Origin: Caulobacter sp. 73W
Lineage (GTDB): Bacteria > Pseudomonadota > Alphaproteobacteria > Caulobacterales > Caulobacteraceae
DNA length: 64,000 bases
Direction: 5' to 3'
Assembly: GCF_041021955.1 (NCBI RefSeq)
Contig: NZ_CP158375.1
Location: 2,790,001-2,854,000 of the forward strand
The notes under the pieces were generated by a model. The model was not told the DNA's origin and made no database searches. It worked only from the letters and a program-made list of their open reading frames with translations. Positions within the stretch are counted from its first letter, which is position 1, and each line of letters begins with the position of its first letter. A program made the translations under genes and the position numbers. Positions 19,917 through 28,750 of this stretch are shown one piece after another.

Positions 19917-20042
19917 TCCCCTCTCGCCACCCGTGGGGAGAGGGTTGGGCGAGGGGCCGCGGCGGTTCCGCTTGCAGCGCCTTGCCTGTTGAAGCTCAGC
20001 GCCCCCTCACCCTTACCCTCTCCCCCGAAGGGGGCGAGGGGA
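19917..20042. repeat. Inverted repeat with CCCTCTC/GAGAGGG arms
   Basis: TCCCCTCTCGCCACCCGTGG near 19917-19937 and CCTCTCCCCCGAAGGGGGCG near 20018-20037 form a larger dyad with internal hairpins. It abuts the stop codon of the DUF4893 gene and may act as its terminator. The composition is typical of dispersed intergenic repeats in high-GC alphaproteobacteria. Confidence 0.5.
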
Positions 20043-20627
20043 CTATTTCCGCAGCTCGATCACGTCCAGCTTCAACTCCTGCTTCGGGTACGGCAGGGCC
20101 AGCCGCCAGCGGTTGGCGCCGATGCGCTCCAGGACGCCGGCCTGGTCGCGTTCGACGTCCTGGCGGTAGGCAAGGGGCTTGTCCGATCCCCAGGCGACGG
20201 CGCCGAGGAAGACCTGGCGGCGCGGTCCGTCGGGATAGAGACTCCCGGCCTGCCGCTGGGAGCCGGTGGTCTTGCGCAGCAACATGTCGCCGCCGGGCGT
20301 CAGCTCCACCCGGCAGGTGAACCAGCCATAGGCCACATAGGGCAGGTTCCCGCCCAGCTTGAAGGTCCGGCAGCGATAGGTCCCGGGAGCGGGCTCGGGA
20401 CGCTTCAGGGCGGCGCCGGGCTTGAACAACGCGCCCTGGGCGGCGAGCTCGCGGGCGTGACCGCCCGCGCGGGCCTCGCCCAGGGCCTCGGTCCAGGCAT
20501 GGTCCAGCCGCTCGATCCGGCGGCGGTCATATTGGACGGCGTCCTTCTTCCAGTCGCCGGAGGCGGCGTGGGCGTAGAAGGGCAGGGCGGCGGCCATGGC
20601 GGCCATAAGAAAAAGGCGTTCTCTCAT
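20043..20627 (-). CDS. DUF4893-like secreted protein
   Basis: A 194-residue precursor with a signal peptide (MRERLFLMAAMAAALPFYAHA-A), so it is periplasmic. The mature part matches the DUF4893 type: an N-terminal helix with DRRRIERLDHAWTEAL, a glycine/tyrosine-rich beta domain with YRCRTFKLGG and WFTCRVE, and LYPDGPRRQVFLGAVAWG. Function unknown. The ATG was chosen for the signal peptide; the frame stays open to 20699. That start codon sits in the loop of the upstream gene's terminator hairpin. Confidence 0.8.
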   Translation of the reverse strand: MRERLFLMAAMAAALPFYAHAASGDWKKDAVQYDRRRIERLDHAWTEALGEARAGGHARELAAQGALFKPGAALKRPEPAPGTYRCRTFKLGGNLPYVAYGWFTCRVELTPGGDMLLRKTTGSQRQAGSLYPDGPRRQVFLGAVAWGSDKPLAYRQDVERDQAGVLERIGANRWRLALPYPKQELKLDVIELRK

Positions 20628-20645
20628 CGGGGAGAGAACGCCTTT
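20606..20645 (-). terminator. DUF4167-gene terminator overlapping the next start codon
   Basis: On the minus strand AAAGGCGTTCTCTC (20645-20632) pairs perfectly over 14 bp with GAGAGAACGCCTTT (20625-20612), loop CCCGAT, then TTCTT. The start codon of the DUF4893 gene (20627-20625) straddles the loop and 3' arm. The arm and U-tract encode its first residues MRERLFL. Confidence 0.85.
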
Positions 20646-20652
20646 GGTCGTC

Positions 20653-21645
20653 TTAGGCTTCTTCAGCTTCCGGCGCGGCGGCCGGGGCTTCGCCTTCACC
20701 GCCTTCGAAGCTGCGCGGAGCGCGGCGGCGGCGGGGTTTCTTGACCTCGCCCTCGGCGGCTTCCGGAGCCGGCGCCGAGGCGCGGCTGAGGAAGGCGGGG
20801 GCGTGGCTGACGGCGCCGTCCTGGCCGCGCAGTTGCGGCGAGGGCTCGGCGGCCTCGACGGTCAGCGGCGTGGCCTGCGGCTCGACGACGGCCAGGGGAT
20901 CGCGGCTCTCGTTGCGGTCCTGGCGTTCGCCACGCTCGCCGCGTTCACGGTCGAAGCGCTCGCGGCGGCCTTCACGCTCGCCGCGCGGTTCACGGGCTTC
21001 GCGGGGCTCGCGCGGTTCGCGGTCCTGACGGGGCTCACGCTCCTGGCGCGGTTCACGATCCTGGCGAGGCTCGCGGTCCTGACGGTCGCCGCGGTTCTCC
21101 TGGCGATCGCCACGGTCGTCACGGTCGCGCCAGCGGTCGCGACGGCCGCCTTCGCGGTCGCCCCGGTCGCGGTCGCGATCACGGTTTTCGTTGCGGTCGC
21201 GGTTGTCGCGGTCACGGAAGCGCGGGCGATCCTCGCGCTGGCCGGCTTCACCCTCGCCGCCTTCGGCGGTTTCGCCTTCCGCCTGAGCGGGCGCTTCGGG
21301 CTGTTCTTCCGGCTCGGCCTCGAAGTCGATGTCGTAGCCGGAGCCGAACTGCTCCTTGCCGACGATCTCGGAGACCGGGCGGTTGGGCTGAACCGCGCGG
21401 ATGACGCGGAAATAGTGCTCCGCGTGCTGCAGGTAGTTCTCGGCCAGGACGCGGTCGCCTGCGGAGGCGGCGTCACGGGCCAGTTGCTGGTACTTTTCGA
21501 AGACGCTCTGAGCGGCGCCGCGCACCTTCACGCCGTCGGGACCGTTCGAATCGAAGGCCCGGTTGGCGTTGTGCTGCGGTTTTCCGCCACCACCGCCGCC
21601 GCGATTGCGGCCGCGTTGACGCTTCATACCCTTGAAATCTCTCAT
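20653..21645 (-). CDS. DUF4167-domain, Arg/Asp-rich protein (probable RNA-binding)
   Basis: A 330-residue cytoplasmic protein. The N-terminal DUF4167 domain (about residues 1-90) has MKRQRGRNRGGGGGG, NANRAFDSNGPDGVKVRG and a helical hairpin (VFEKYQQLARDAASAGDRVLAENYLQHAEHYFR). The middle (about 135-250) is an RDR/RDRE/EPRQ repeat tract of very low complexity, and the C-terminus is KKPRRRRAP-rich. Composition suggests an RNA-binding, phase-separating protein like the scaffold region of RNase E, but this is inference. An alternative start is the ATG at codon 7. Confidence 0.85.
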   Translation of the reverse strand: MRDFKGMKRQRGRNRGGGGGGKPQHNANRAFDSNGPDGVKVRGAAQSVFEKYQQLARDAASAGDRVLAENYLQHAEHYFRVIRAVQPNRPVSEIVGKEQFGSGYDIDFEAEPEEQPEAPAQAEGETAEGGEGEAGQREDRPRFRDRDNRDRNENRDRDRDRGDREGGRRDRWRDRDDRGDRQENRGDRQDREPRQDREPRQEREPRQDREPREPREAREPRGEREGRRERFDRERGERGERQDRNESRDPLAVVEPQATPLTVEAAEPSPQLRGQDGAVSHAPAFLSRASAPAPEAAEGEVKKPRRRRAPRSFEGGEGEAPAAAPEAEEA

Positions 21646-21898
21646 CTTGCCTTGAACCTGTCCGCCGCCGGACGCCTCTGCGTCGCCGTGCGGCTGTGGT
21701 GCTCTTGAGCCGGTTTGGACCTGTCGGTCCTAGTCGAGATCGAAGACGCTGGTTTCCTTAAAATCTCAACCGCCCCAGCGCGCCATCGGGTGATGAATCC
21801 GCGCGCGCTTGCCGGAGGCGTTCGCATCGCCGTTCTGACGAATGCTGTTTCCGACGCCGGCGATTTGGTTGAGACCACCTTGATGTAGCGTCTTGTCC
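21646..21898. other. Upstream region of the DUF4167 gene
   Basis: A 253-base gap between the DUF4167 gene start and the prmC stop codon, both on the minus strand. It should carry the DUF4167 promoter. I found no clear hairpin, operator or small gene in it. Confidence 0.4.
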
Positions 21899-22762
21899 TT
21901 AAGTTTCCAAGGGCTTTTTCAAGCCGGTCACCACGCGGTCGCGGTTGGACAGGTCCTTGATCGTCCAGACTTCCAGGCCGCCGGCGGCCTCGAACAGGGC
22001 TTCGACATCCTTGGACTGGGTATGGCCGATCTCAACGGCGAAAAGGCCTCCCGGCTTCAGGACGCGCAGGATTTCGGGGGCCAGGATACGATAGGGATCG
22101 AGGCCGTCGGGACCGCCGTCCAGGGCCAGACGCGGCTCATGGTCGCGGACCTCCGGCTCCAGGGTCTCGATCTCGTCGGAGGCGATGTAGGGCGGGTTGG
22201 AGACGACGACGTCGAAGTTCTCGTCGGCCAGGCCGCCGGTCCAGTCGCCGCGCAGCAGGGCGACCTGATTGTTGAGGTCCAGGTTGGCGGCGTTCTCGCG
22301 CGCCACGGCCAGGGCCTCGCTGGAGATATCGATGCCCAGGCCCTTGGCGGCGGGGCGCTCGGCGAGGATCGACAGGATGATGGCGCCGGAGCCGACGCCC
22401 AGGTCCAGCAGGTTGAAGGCCTGGTGCTCGGTCGTGCGCTTCAGCACCAGGTCGACGATGACCTCGGTGTCGGGGCGCGGGGTGAGCACCTGGTTGTTCA
22501 CCGACAGCATGACCTTCCAGAAGCCCTTGCGGCCCAGGATGTGGCTGACCGGCTCGCGGCGCAGGCGGCGCTCCACGTAGCCGTCCAGGGTCGAGACCTG
22601 CTCGGCGGTCAGCTCGCGATAGGGATCGGTGACGATGTCCAGGCGGGTGGCGTCGGCGGCAGCTTCCAGCAGGAGGCGGGCGTCGATCACGGGGCTGTCG
22701 ATGCCGCCGTCCGTCAGCCGCTGCTTGGCGGCCGTCCAGGCTTTAACGAGGTTCTGGGTCAT
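21899..22762 (-). CDS. prmC: Peptide chain release factor N5-glutamine methyltransferase
   Basis: Methylates the glutamine of the GGQ motif of RF1/RF2, with SAM as donor. The 287-residue product has an N-terminal helical domain and the Rossmann-fold methyltransferase domain (LLDLGVGSGAIILSIL) with the NPPY catalytic motif (VVSNPPYIAS). The frame is open to 23371, but ATG 22762 gives the family N-terminus. Its substrate gene prfA is 3.7 kb away on the same strand instead of adjacent, so the usual prfA-prmC pair has been split. Confidence 0.94.
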   Translation of the reverse strand: MTQNLVKAWTAAKQRLTDGGIDSPVIDARLLLEAAADATRLDIVTDPYRELTAEQVSTLDGYVERRLRREPVSHILGRKGFWKVMLSVNNQVLTPRPDTEVIVDLVLKRTTEHQAFNLLDLGVGSGAIILSILAERPAAKGLGIDISSEALAVARENAANLDLNNQVALLRGDWTGGLADENFDVVVSNPPYIASDEIETLEPEVRDHEPRLALDGGPDGLDPYRILAPEILRVLKPGGLFAVEIGHTQSKDVEALFEAAGGLEVWTIKDLSNRDRVVTGLKKPLET

Positions 22763-22851
22763 GAGGCTCAAATGCGCCGCCGAGGCGAAGGACGCAAGCC
22801 AAACCCCGCCCGCTTTCGCGGACGGGGTGAAGCGGTGCAGGTGCGACGGGT

Positions 22852-23274
22852 TCAGGCGATGCTGAGGCGGACGTCCAGGCTGCCCTTGGTGGCGTGCGAG
22901 TAAGGGCAGACGATGTGGGCGGCGTCGACCAGGGCCTTGGCCGTGTCGGCGTCGATGCCCGGCAGGGTGACCTTCAGGGCCACATCCAGGCCGAAGCCCT
23001 GGCCGTCGTCGCGCGGACCGATGCCGACCGTGGCGGCGACGGTGGTGTCGTCGGCGATCTTCACCTTCTTCTGGCCGGCGACGAACTTCAGGGCGCCGAT
23101 GAAGCAGGCGGCGTAGCCGGCGGCGAACAGCTGCTCGGGGTTGTTGCCCTCGCCACCCGGGCCGCCCAGTTCCTTGGGGGTGACCAGATTGACCGAGAAG
23201 GCGCCGTCGGTGGTGGCGGCGGAGCCGGTGCGGCCGCCGGTGGCGACGGCTTCGGTGCGGTACAGGACGTTCAT
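22852..23274 (-). CDS. ohr: Organic hydroperoxide resistance protein Ohr (OsmC family)
   Basis: Thiol-dependent peroxidase that reduces fatty-acid hydroperoxides. The 140-residue product has both redox cysteines in family context: C57 in FAAGYAACFIGAL and C123 in HIVCPYSHATKG. It is divergent from ohrR across a 150-base region containing two operator dyads, so it should be induced by organic peroxides through OhrR. Confidence 0.95.
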   Translation of the reverse strand: MNVLYRTEAVATGGRTGSAATTDGAFSVNLVTPKELGGPGGEGNNPEQLFAAGYAACFIGALKFVAGQKKVKIADDTTVAATVGIGPRDDGQGFGLDVALKVTLPGIDADTAKALVDAAHIVCPYSHATKGSLDVRLSIA

Positions 23275-23331
23275 GGCGTGTCTCCATCCGAGGGCGGCGG
23301 GGCGTTGCGTCCCGCCTTGGCTCTCGATTAA

Positions 23332-23343
23332 ATCGTGCACGAT
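23332..23343. promoter_or_regulatory. OhrR operator, ohr-proximal
   Basis: ATCGTGCACGAT is a perfect 12-base palindrome 58 bases upstream of the ohr start. It shares the core TGCACGAT with a second copy 58 bases further along. The arrangement between divergent ohr and ohrR is typical of OhrR-controlled promoters. Confidence 0.75.
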
Positions 23344-23387
23344 ATAAATGCCTTTCTTGAGCCGTGCGCAAGGGGGAGGGGCGAATA

Positions 23388-23401
23388 TTTTGTGCACGAT
23401 A
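23388..23401. promoter_or_regulatory. OhrR operator, ohrR-proximal
   Basis: The dyad TTGTGCACGAT (23390-23400) repeats the core of the perfect palindrome at 23332 and lies 25 bases before the ohrR ATG. It probably mediates autorepression. Confidence 0.7.
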
Positions 23402-23424
23402 CTTTCGGGCCTATATTCCACGGC

Positions 23425-23874
23425 ATGAGCAAGACCCCCGACTTCCTGCGCCTCGATGATCAGCTGTGTTTCGCGCTGTACTCGACGGTCCACGCGCTGA
23501 ACCGGGCGTACAAGCCGCTGCTGGAGCCGTTGGGCCTGACCTATCCTCAGTACCTGGTGCTGCTGGTGCTGTGGGAGGACGGGACCCAGACCGTGGGCGG
23601 CATCGGCGAGCGGGTGGGGCTGGAGTCCAGCACCCTGACGCCGCTGCTGAAGCGCATGGAGACGGCTGGCCTGATCAGCCGTACGCGCAACCCTGAGGAC
23701 GAACGCGTGGTGCGCATCACCCTGACCGCCGCCGGCAGGGCGCTGAAGGAAAAGGCCAAGGCCGTGCCGCCGGCGCTGCTGTGCGCCATGGGCGGGGATT
23801 TGGAGACGGTGGTGACCCTGCGCGCCGAGGTGGCGAAGCTGCGCGCGCGGCTGGGGGCGGCGAACGGCGCCTAG
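23425..23874 (+). CDS. ohrR: OhrR, MarR-family organic peroxide sensor/repressor
   Basis: The 149-residue winged-helix repressor has the conserved peroxide-sensing cysteine C15 in DDQLCFALYS (the equivalent of C22 in the Xanthomonas protein). The DNA-binding region is VGGIGERVGLESSTLTPLLKRMETAGLISR, and the wing follows with NPEDERVVRITLT. Start ATG 23425 was chosen over upstream in-frame codons because it gives the family N-terminus and leaves the operators outside the coding region. It ends 4 bases into the convergent MOSC gene. Confidence 0.93.
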   Translation: MSKTPDFLRLDDQLCFALYSTVHALNRAYKPLLEPLGLTYPQYLVLLVLWEDGTQTVGGIGERVGLESSTLTPLLKRMETAGLISRTRNPEDERVVRITLTAAGRALKEKAKAVPPALLCAMGGDLETVVTLRAEVAKLRARLGAANGA

Positions 23875-24623
23875 CCGGCCGCATCCCCCTCCACGACCTC
23901 GCCGCCTTCCAGCACGCGCACATACAGGCCGCACAGCATGTGGCCGTAGTGGTCGAACAGGGCTTTCACCAGGTCGATGTCGCGCTCGGCGGTGGTCGGG
24001 TTCACGTGGGTGGCGGCGCAGCGGACGATGGGCTTGATGCCCTGCACTGTCGCGCCGCCGAGGGTGAGCACGCGATCGGCCCAGTCGTTCTCGACCCAGG
24101 GCTCCCAGCCCTCGACATAGACATTGGCGCGGAAGCGCAGGGGGTCGACGGGCTGGCCGATCTTCTCCGCCAGGTCGCGCACGCTGGCCAGGTTGATGAT
24201 TGAGACGAAGCCGGACTTGCTGTCCATGAACCGGTGCAGGCCGGGACCTTCCAGCACCCGCAGCGGGCCCCGGATGTCGTCGCCCAGCAGGGCGGCCAGC
24301 CAGGCGGCGAAGGCCTCGCGGCCTTCGGTCTCCGCCAGGCGGCCCTCGAAGTCAGGCGCGCCGTCGGCGCTGGCGCGAAAGGTGGTCGTGGCCTCGTCAT
24401 AGCGGGTGCGAGCGCCGGCGACCGCGGGAATCCTGGCCAGCACCGTGAACTTCATCTTCGACAGGTGTTCAGGGGCGGCGGGGTCGAAACCGCTGGGGCC
24501 GTCCTCCACCGCATAGAGGCGGTCGCATGGAAACGGCTCGCCCGCTCGCAGGGTCACGGCGTCCAGACGCTCCGGCGTGAAGCCTTTGACGGGGTGGCGG
24601 TAGAGCGAGGTTACGCGGGCCAT
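23871..24623 (-). CDS. MOSC-domain protein with MOSC N-terminal beta barrel
   Basis: A 250-residue protein: an N-terminal MOSC_N barrel (VTSLYRHPVKGFTPERLDAVTLRAG, PCDRLYAVEDG) and a C-terminal MOSC domain (RFRANVYVEGWEPWVENDWADRVLTLG) with the conserved cysteine in IVRCAATHVNP. MOSC proteins handle molybdenum cofactor-bound sulfur, for example in mARC-type reductases and YcbX-like detoxification. Whether it binds cofactor itself is not evident. ATG 24623 preferred over an upstream TTG at 24632. The 3' end overlaps ohrR by four bases. Confidence 0.87.
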   Translation of the reverse strand: MARVTSLYRHPVKGFTPERLDAVTLRAGEPFPCDRLYAVEDGPSGFDPAAPEHLSKMKFTVLARIPAVAGARTRYDEATTTFRASADGAPDFEGRLAETEGREAFAAWLAALLGDDIRGPLRVLEGPGLHRFMDSKSGFVSIINLASVRDLAEKIGQPVDPLRFRANVYVEGWEPWVENDWADRVLTLGGATVQGIKPIVRCAATHVNPTTAERDIDLVKALFDHYGHMLCGLYVRVLEGGEVVEGDAAG

Positions 24624-24702
24624 GGCCCCCAATGCCTTTGCTCAAGGCGGCCCGCAAGCGGAACGGTGAGGCTTGGCGGGTGTTTGACTTGCCGGAGGCG
24701 CC

Positions 24703-25881
24703 ATGGACCGCAAACGCGTAGCCAATCTGATCCCCTGGGCGGGGCTGCTGGCCGTGGCGATCCTGTGGCCGCGCAAGGACAAGGCCGCCCTCGACGCCGA
24801 GCCGGTCGCCGGCCTCAGCGAGCAGCGGGTGCTGCCTCCCCACGAGTTCGACAGCCAGGAGCCGCGGCGGGGCCGCGCGGCGATGCGGCCGCACCACATC
24901 CCCCTGCTGGGCTGGCGCGACATCCTGTGGCGCACGATCCTGGAGATCAGCGCCGACGGCCTGCCGGCCGTGGCGGGCGGGGTGACCTTCTACGCCCTGC
25001 TGGCGATCTTTCCGGCCATCGGCGTGTTCGTGTCGGTCTATGGCCTGTTCGCCGACGTGGCGACGGTCCAGAAGCAGCTCCAGGACATGTCGGTGATCTT
25101 CCCCGCCAGCGTGGTCCAGATCGTCGGCGAGCAGATGCTGCGCCTGGCCAGCCAGCAGCAGGAGAAGCTGGGCGTGGCCCTGATCATCAGCCTGCTGCTG
25201 TCGGCATGGAGCGCCAACGCCGGGATGCGGGCCCTCTTCAACGGCTTGAACGTCGCTTATGACGAGGTGGAGAAGCGCAACTTCGCGGTGGTCAGCCTGA
25301 TGAGCTACGGCTTCACCGTGGCGGCGCTGGGCGTGCTGGTGCTGGCCACCGGGGTGCTGGTGGCCGCGCCGCTGGCGTTGGAATGGATCGGCTTCAGCCG
25401 GGCGGAGCTGTGGTGGATTCCGCTGCGCTGGGCGGCGGTGGCGGCCCTGGCGGCCTTCGCCTTCGCGGTGCTGTACCGCTACGCCCCGTGCCGGGCGCGG
25501 GCGCGCTGGCGGTGGGTGATCATTGGGGCCGCCTTCGCGGCGCTGTTCTGGCTGGCCGGATCGCTGGGCTTTTCCTGGTACGTCAACACCATGGCCCACT
25601 ATGACGCGACCTATGGACCGCTGGGGGCGGTGATCGCCTTCATGGTCTGGGTGTGGTTCTCGGTGATGGCGATCCTGTTGGGGGCGGAGCTGAACGCCGA
25701 GATCGAGCACCAGACGGCCATCGACTCCACCACGGGACCCGAGCGCCCCATGGGCGAGCGCGGCGCGGTCATGGCGGATTCGGTTGGCCTAGCCTTCCAC
25801 CCGCTGGCGTCCCTGAAGAAGGAAGCCGAGCGCGCGCGACGCATCGCGGGCGGCGCGTGGACGCGGGTGCGGCGGCGTTAG
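24703..25881 (+). CDS. YihY/BrkB-family inner membrane protein
   Basis: A 392-residue protein. A short N-terminal segment with one hydrophobic stretch is followed by the YihY core of about six membrane helices: ISADGLPAVAGGVTFYALLAIFPAIGVFVSVYGL, SAWSANAGMRALFNGLNVAYDEVEKRNF, and the C-terminal YGPLGAVIAFMVWVWFSVMAILLGAELNAEIEHQ. Once confused with RNase BN. The transported substrate or role is unknown. The N-terminal extension with its own potential helix (residues 1-25) is somewhat longer than in minimal family members. Confidence 0.88.
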   Translation: MDRKRVANLIPWAGLLAVAILWPRKDKAALDAEPVAGLSEQRVLPPHEFDSQEPRRGRAAMRPHHIPLLGWRDILWRTILEISADGLPAVAGGVTFYALLAIFPAIGVFVSVYGLFADVATVQKQLQDMSVIFPASVVQIVGEQMLRLASQQQEKLGVALIISLLLSAWSANAGMRALFNGLNVAYDEVEKRNFAVVSLMSYGFTVAALGVLVLATGVLVAAPLALEWIGFSRAELWWIPLRWAAVAALAAFAFAVLYRYAPCRARARWRWVIIGAAFAALFWLAGSLGFSWYVNTMAHYDATYGPLGAVIAFMVWVWFSVMAILLGAELNAEIEHQTAIDSTTGPERPMGERGAVMADSVGLAFHPLASLKKEAERARRIAGGAWTRVRRR

Positions 25882-25919
25882 GCTTGGCTTTGGCGAACGG
25901 GCGTGGCTAGGTCCGCGCC

Positions 25920-26438
25920 ATGTTCGTCTCGCCTGCTATTGAAGCCGACCTCGACGAGGTCGTCGCGCTGGTTAATTCCGCCTATCGAGGCAAGTCCGAG
26001 GGGTGGACGACCGAGGACGACTATATCGACGGCCAGCGCACGGACGGCGTCATCCTGCGCGACGACCTGGCGGCCAACCCGCAGGCGGTGTTGTTGCTCC
26101 TGCGCGACGTGGCGAGTGGGCCGATCCTGGGCACGGTGTGGCTGGAGCCGGCGGGCGACGGGGCTTGGTATCTGGGCATGTTCACCGTCCGCCCGGACCT
26201 GCAGGATCGCCGGCTTGGGCGCGGCTTGCTGGAGCAGGCCGAGGCCCACGCACGCGAACACGGCGCGACGCGGATGCGCATGACCGTGGTCCATGTCCGC
26301 GACACCCTGATCGCCTGGTACCAGCGCCGGGGCTACGCCCTGACCGGCGAGACGCAGGCCTTCCCCCACGGGGACGAACGCTTCGGCAAGCCCAGGCGCG
26401 ACGACCTGCACTTCGTGGTGATGGAAAAGGCGCTTTAG
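25920..26438 (+). CDS. GNAT-family N-acetyltransferase
   Basis: A 172-residue cytoplasmic acetyltransferase. It contains the acetyl-CoA binding region in strand-loop-helix form ([37 protein letters not shown]) and the C-terminal [13 protein letters not shown] motif. The substrate is not predictable. Its stop codon overlaps the end of prfA by four bases in a convergent arrangement with no room for a terminator. Confidence 0.88.
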   Translation: MFVSPAIEADLDEVVALVNSAYRGKSEGWTTEDDYIDGQRTDGVILRDDLAANPQAVLLLLRDVASGPILGTVWLEPAGDGAWYLGMFTVRPDLQDRRLGRGLLEQAEAHAREHGATRMRMTVVHVRDTLIAWYQRRGYALTGETQAFPHGDERFGKPRRDDLHFVVMEKAL

Positions 26439-27508
26439 AAGCTGTCTTCCAGGGACGCTAAGCGCGCCGCCTGATCCTCGGCGATCAGCGGCTTGATGAC
26501 GTCGTCCAGGGCGTCGCCCTCGATCACCCGCGCCAGGTTGTAGAGCGTCAGGTTGATGCGGTGGTCGGTCACCCGGCCCTGCGGGAAGTTGTAGGTGCGG
26601 ATGCGTTCGGAGCGGTCGCCGCTGCCGACCTGGCTCTTGCGGGCGTCGGAGCGGGCGGTGTCCAGGGCCTCGCGTTGCATGTCGTAAAGGCGCGCCTTCA
26701 GGTTCTTCATGGCGCGGGCGCGGTTCTGATGCTGCGACTTCTCCGAGGAGGTCACGACGACGCCGGTCGGAAGGTGGGTGATGCGCACGGCCGAGTCGGT
26801 CTTGTTGACGTGCTGGCCGCCGGCGCCGGACGAGCGGTAGGTGTCGATCCGCAGGTCGCTTTCGTTGATCTCGATCTCGACGTCCTCGGCCTCGGGCAGG
26901 ACGGCGACGGTGGCGGCGCTGGTGTGGATGCGGCCTTGGGCCTCGGTTGCCGGCACGCGCTGCACGCGGTGGACGCCGCTTTCGAACTTCCAGCGGCCGA
27001 ACACGCCGTCGCCTGTGACCGAGGCGATGATCTCCTTGTAGCCGCCCATTTCGCCTTCGGAGACGCTGTCGATCTCCACCCGCCAGCCCTGGAGCGAGGC
27101 GTAGCGCTGGTACATGCGGAACAGGTCGCCGGCGAACAGGGCCGCCTCGTCGCCGCCGGTGCCGGCGCGCACTTCCAGGATGGCGGACGCGTTCTCGTCC
27201 TTGTCCTTGGGGGCCAGCATCAGGGCCAGGTCGCGCTGCATCTTCGGCAGACGCTCGTCCAGGGCGTCCAGCTCGTCGCGGGCCAGGGCGGCCATGTCGG
27301 CGTCGCCGGACTTCAGCATCTCTTCCAGGTCGCCGCGCTCGGCCTCGGCCTTGGCCAGGGCCTCGACGGCCTCGGCCACCGGCTTCAGCTCGGCGTGTTC
27401 CTTGGACAGCTTGACGATTTCGCCGCCGTCCGTGGCCGCGCCCATACGGGCTTCGACTTCGCGGAAACGGTCTAGGACCTGATCGAGACGGGCTTGGGGC
27501 AGACGCAT
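26435..27508 (-). CDS. prfA: Peptide chain release factor 1
   Basis: Recognises UAG and UAA stop codons and triggers peptide release. The 357-residue product has the codon-reading motif PAT at 186-188 (PxT type, distinguishing RF1 from RF2) and GGQ at 230-232, whose glutamine is methylated by PrmC. N-terminal coiled-coil domain 1 is intact. It lies 36 bases downstream of ispG on the same strand and may be co-transcribed with it. Confidence 0.97.
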   Translation of the reverse strand: MRLPQARLDQVLDRFREVEARMGAATDGGEIVKLSKEHAELKPVAEAVEALAKAEAERGDLEEMLKSGDADMAALARDELDALDERLPKMQRDLALMLAPKDKDENASAILEVRAGTGGDEAALFAGDLFRMYQRYASLQGWRVEIDSVSEGEMGGYKEIIASVTGDGVFGRWKFESGVHRVQRVPATEAQGRIHTSAATVAVLPEAEDVEIEINESDLRIDTYRSSGAGGQHVNKTDSAVRITHLPTGVVVTSSEKSQHQNRARAMKNLKARLYDMQREALDTARSDARKSQVGSGDRSERIRTYNFPQGRVTDHRINLTLYNLARVIEGDALDDVIKPLIAEDQAARLASLEDSF

Positions 27509-27544
27509 GGCGGGTGACTAAGGGCCGACGGCGCTCGACGCAAG

Positions 27545-28687
27545 CTACTCCGCCGCGACGGCGGTGGCGGCCTTGGCGGCTTCGATCTCGGCGGCGCGCT
27601 TTTCGACCAGCTCGACGATGTGGTCGATCATGCCGTCGTTGGACTGCTTATGGTCAGGCTTGCCGGCCATGTAGATCATGCCGGAGCCCGCGCCGCCGCC
27701 GGTGAAACCGATGTCGGTCATCAGGGCTTCGCCCGGACCGTTCACGACGCAGCCGATGATCGACAGGGACAGGGGCGTGGAGATGTGGGCCAGACGCTCT
27801 TCCAGGGCCTCCACAGTCTTGATGACGTTGAAGCCCTGACGGGCGCAGGACGGGCAGGCGATGATGTTCACGCCGCGGTGGCGCAGGCCCAGCGACTTGA
27901 GGATGTCGAAGCCGACCTTGACCTCTTCCACCGGGTCAGCGGCGAGACTGACGCGGATGGTGTCGCCGATGCCGGCCCACAGCATCGAGCCCATGCCGAT
28001 GGCGCTTTTCACCGTGCCGGTGCGCAGGGCGCCGGCCTCGGTCACGCCCAGGTGCAGGGGGCAGTCGATGGCGTCGGCCAGCTGTTGGTAGGCCGCGACG
28101 GTGAGGAAGGGATCGGACGCCTTCACCGAGATTTTGAACTCGTGGAAGTCGTGGTCCTGCAGGATGCGCGCGTGGTTCAGCGCGCTTTCGACCATGGCCT
28201 CGGGGCAGGGCTCGCCGTAGCGCTCCAGCAGCTCACGTTCCAGCGAGCCGGCGTTGACGCCGATGCGGATGGAGCAGCCGTGGTCCTTGGCCGCCTGGAC
28301 GACCTCGCGCACGCGGTCGGGGCTGCCGATGTTGCCCGGATTGATGCGCAGGCAGGCGGCGCCCGCCTGGGCCGCCTCGATGCCGCGCTTGTAGTGGAAG
28401 TGGATGTCCGCCACGAGCGGGACCTTGGCCGCCTTGGCGATGGCCTTGAACGCGGCCGTGGATTCCACGTCGGGGCAGGAGACGCGGACGATGTCGGCGC
28501 CGGCCTCTTCCAATTGACGGATCTGGTCGATGGTCGCGGCCGCGTCGGCGGTCACGGTGTTGGTCATCGACTGGACGCTGATCGGCGCATCGCCGCCGAC
28601 CTCGACGGAGCCGACGCGGATCTTGCGGCTCTTGCGGCGGTCGATCATCCGCCAGGGGCGGACGTGGGTGTGATCCTGGACGCTCAT
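27545..28687 (-). CDS. ispG: 4-hydroxy-3-methylbut-2-enyl diphosphate synthase (flavodoxin)
   Basis: Penultimate step of the MEP isoprenoid pathway, a 4Fe-4S enzyme also called GcpE. The 380-residue product has a TIM-barrel N-domain ([24 protein letters not shown]) and the cluster ligands in [10 protein letters not shown] plus the cysteine in [12 protein letters not shown]. Standard length. It lies 63 bases after the RodZ-like gene start-to-stop order on the same strand, so the two may share a transcript. Confidence 0.96.
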   Translation of the reverse strand: MSVQDHTHVRPWRMIDRRKSRKIRVGSVEVGGDAPISVQSMTNTVTADAAATIDQIRQLEEAGADIVRVSCPDVESTAAFKAIAKAAKVPLVADIHFHYKRGIEAAQAGAACLRINPGNIGSPDRVREVVQAAKDHGCSIRIGVNAGSLERELLERYGEPCPEAMVESALNHARILQDHDFHEFKISVKASDPFLTVAAYQQLADAIDCPLHLGVTEAGALRTGTVKSAIGMGSMLWAGIGDTIRVSLAADPVEEVKVGFDILKSLGLRHRGVNIIACPSCARQGFNVIKTVEALEERLAHISTPLSLSIIGCVVNGPGEALMTDIGFTGGGAGSGMIYMAGKPDHKQSNDGMIDHIVELVEKRAAEIEAAKAATAVAAE

Positions 28688-28750
28688 GTCGCGCGGAACA
28701 TAGGCCTTTGAAGCGACGATAAGAAGACCGCAGTCGGTCGCGGGGCGGGT

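Larger units (their letters stand above)
19526..20042. other. 517-base convergent gap without a recognisable gene
   Basis: The gap lies between folP and the DUF4893 gene, which converge. It holds paired-palindrome copy B at its left end and a second inverted repeat at its right end. The central part, about 19640-19910, has several open frames on both strands but none with a good start or family resemblance. It might be a structured RNA or the remnant of an element. Confidence 0.5.
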
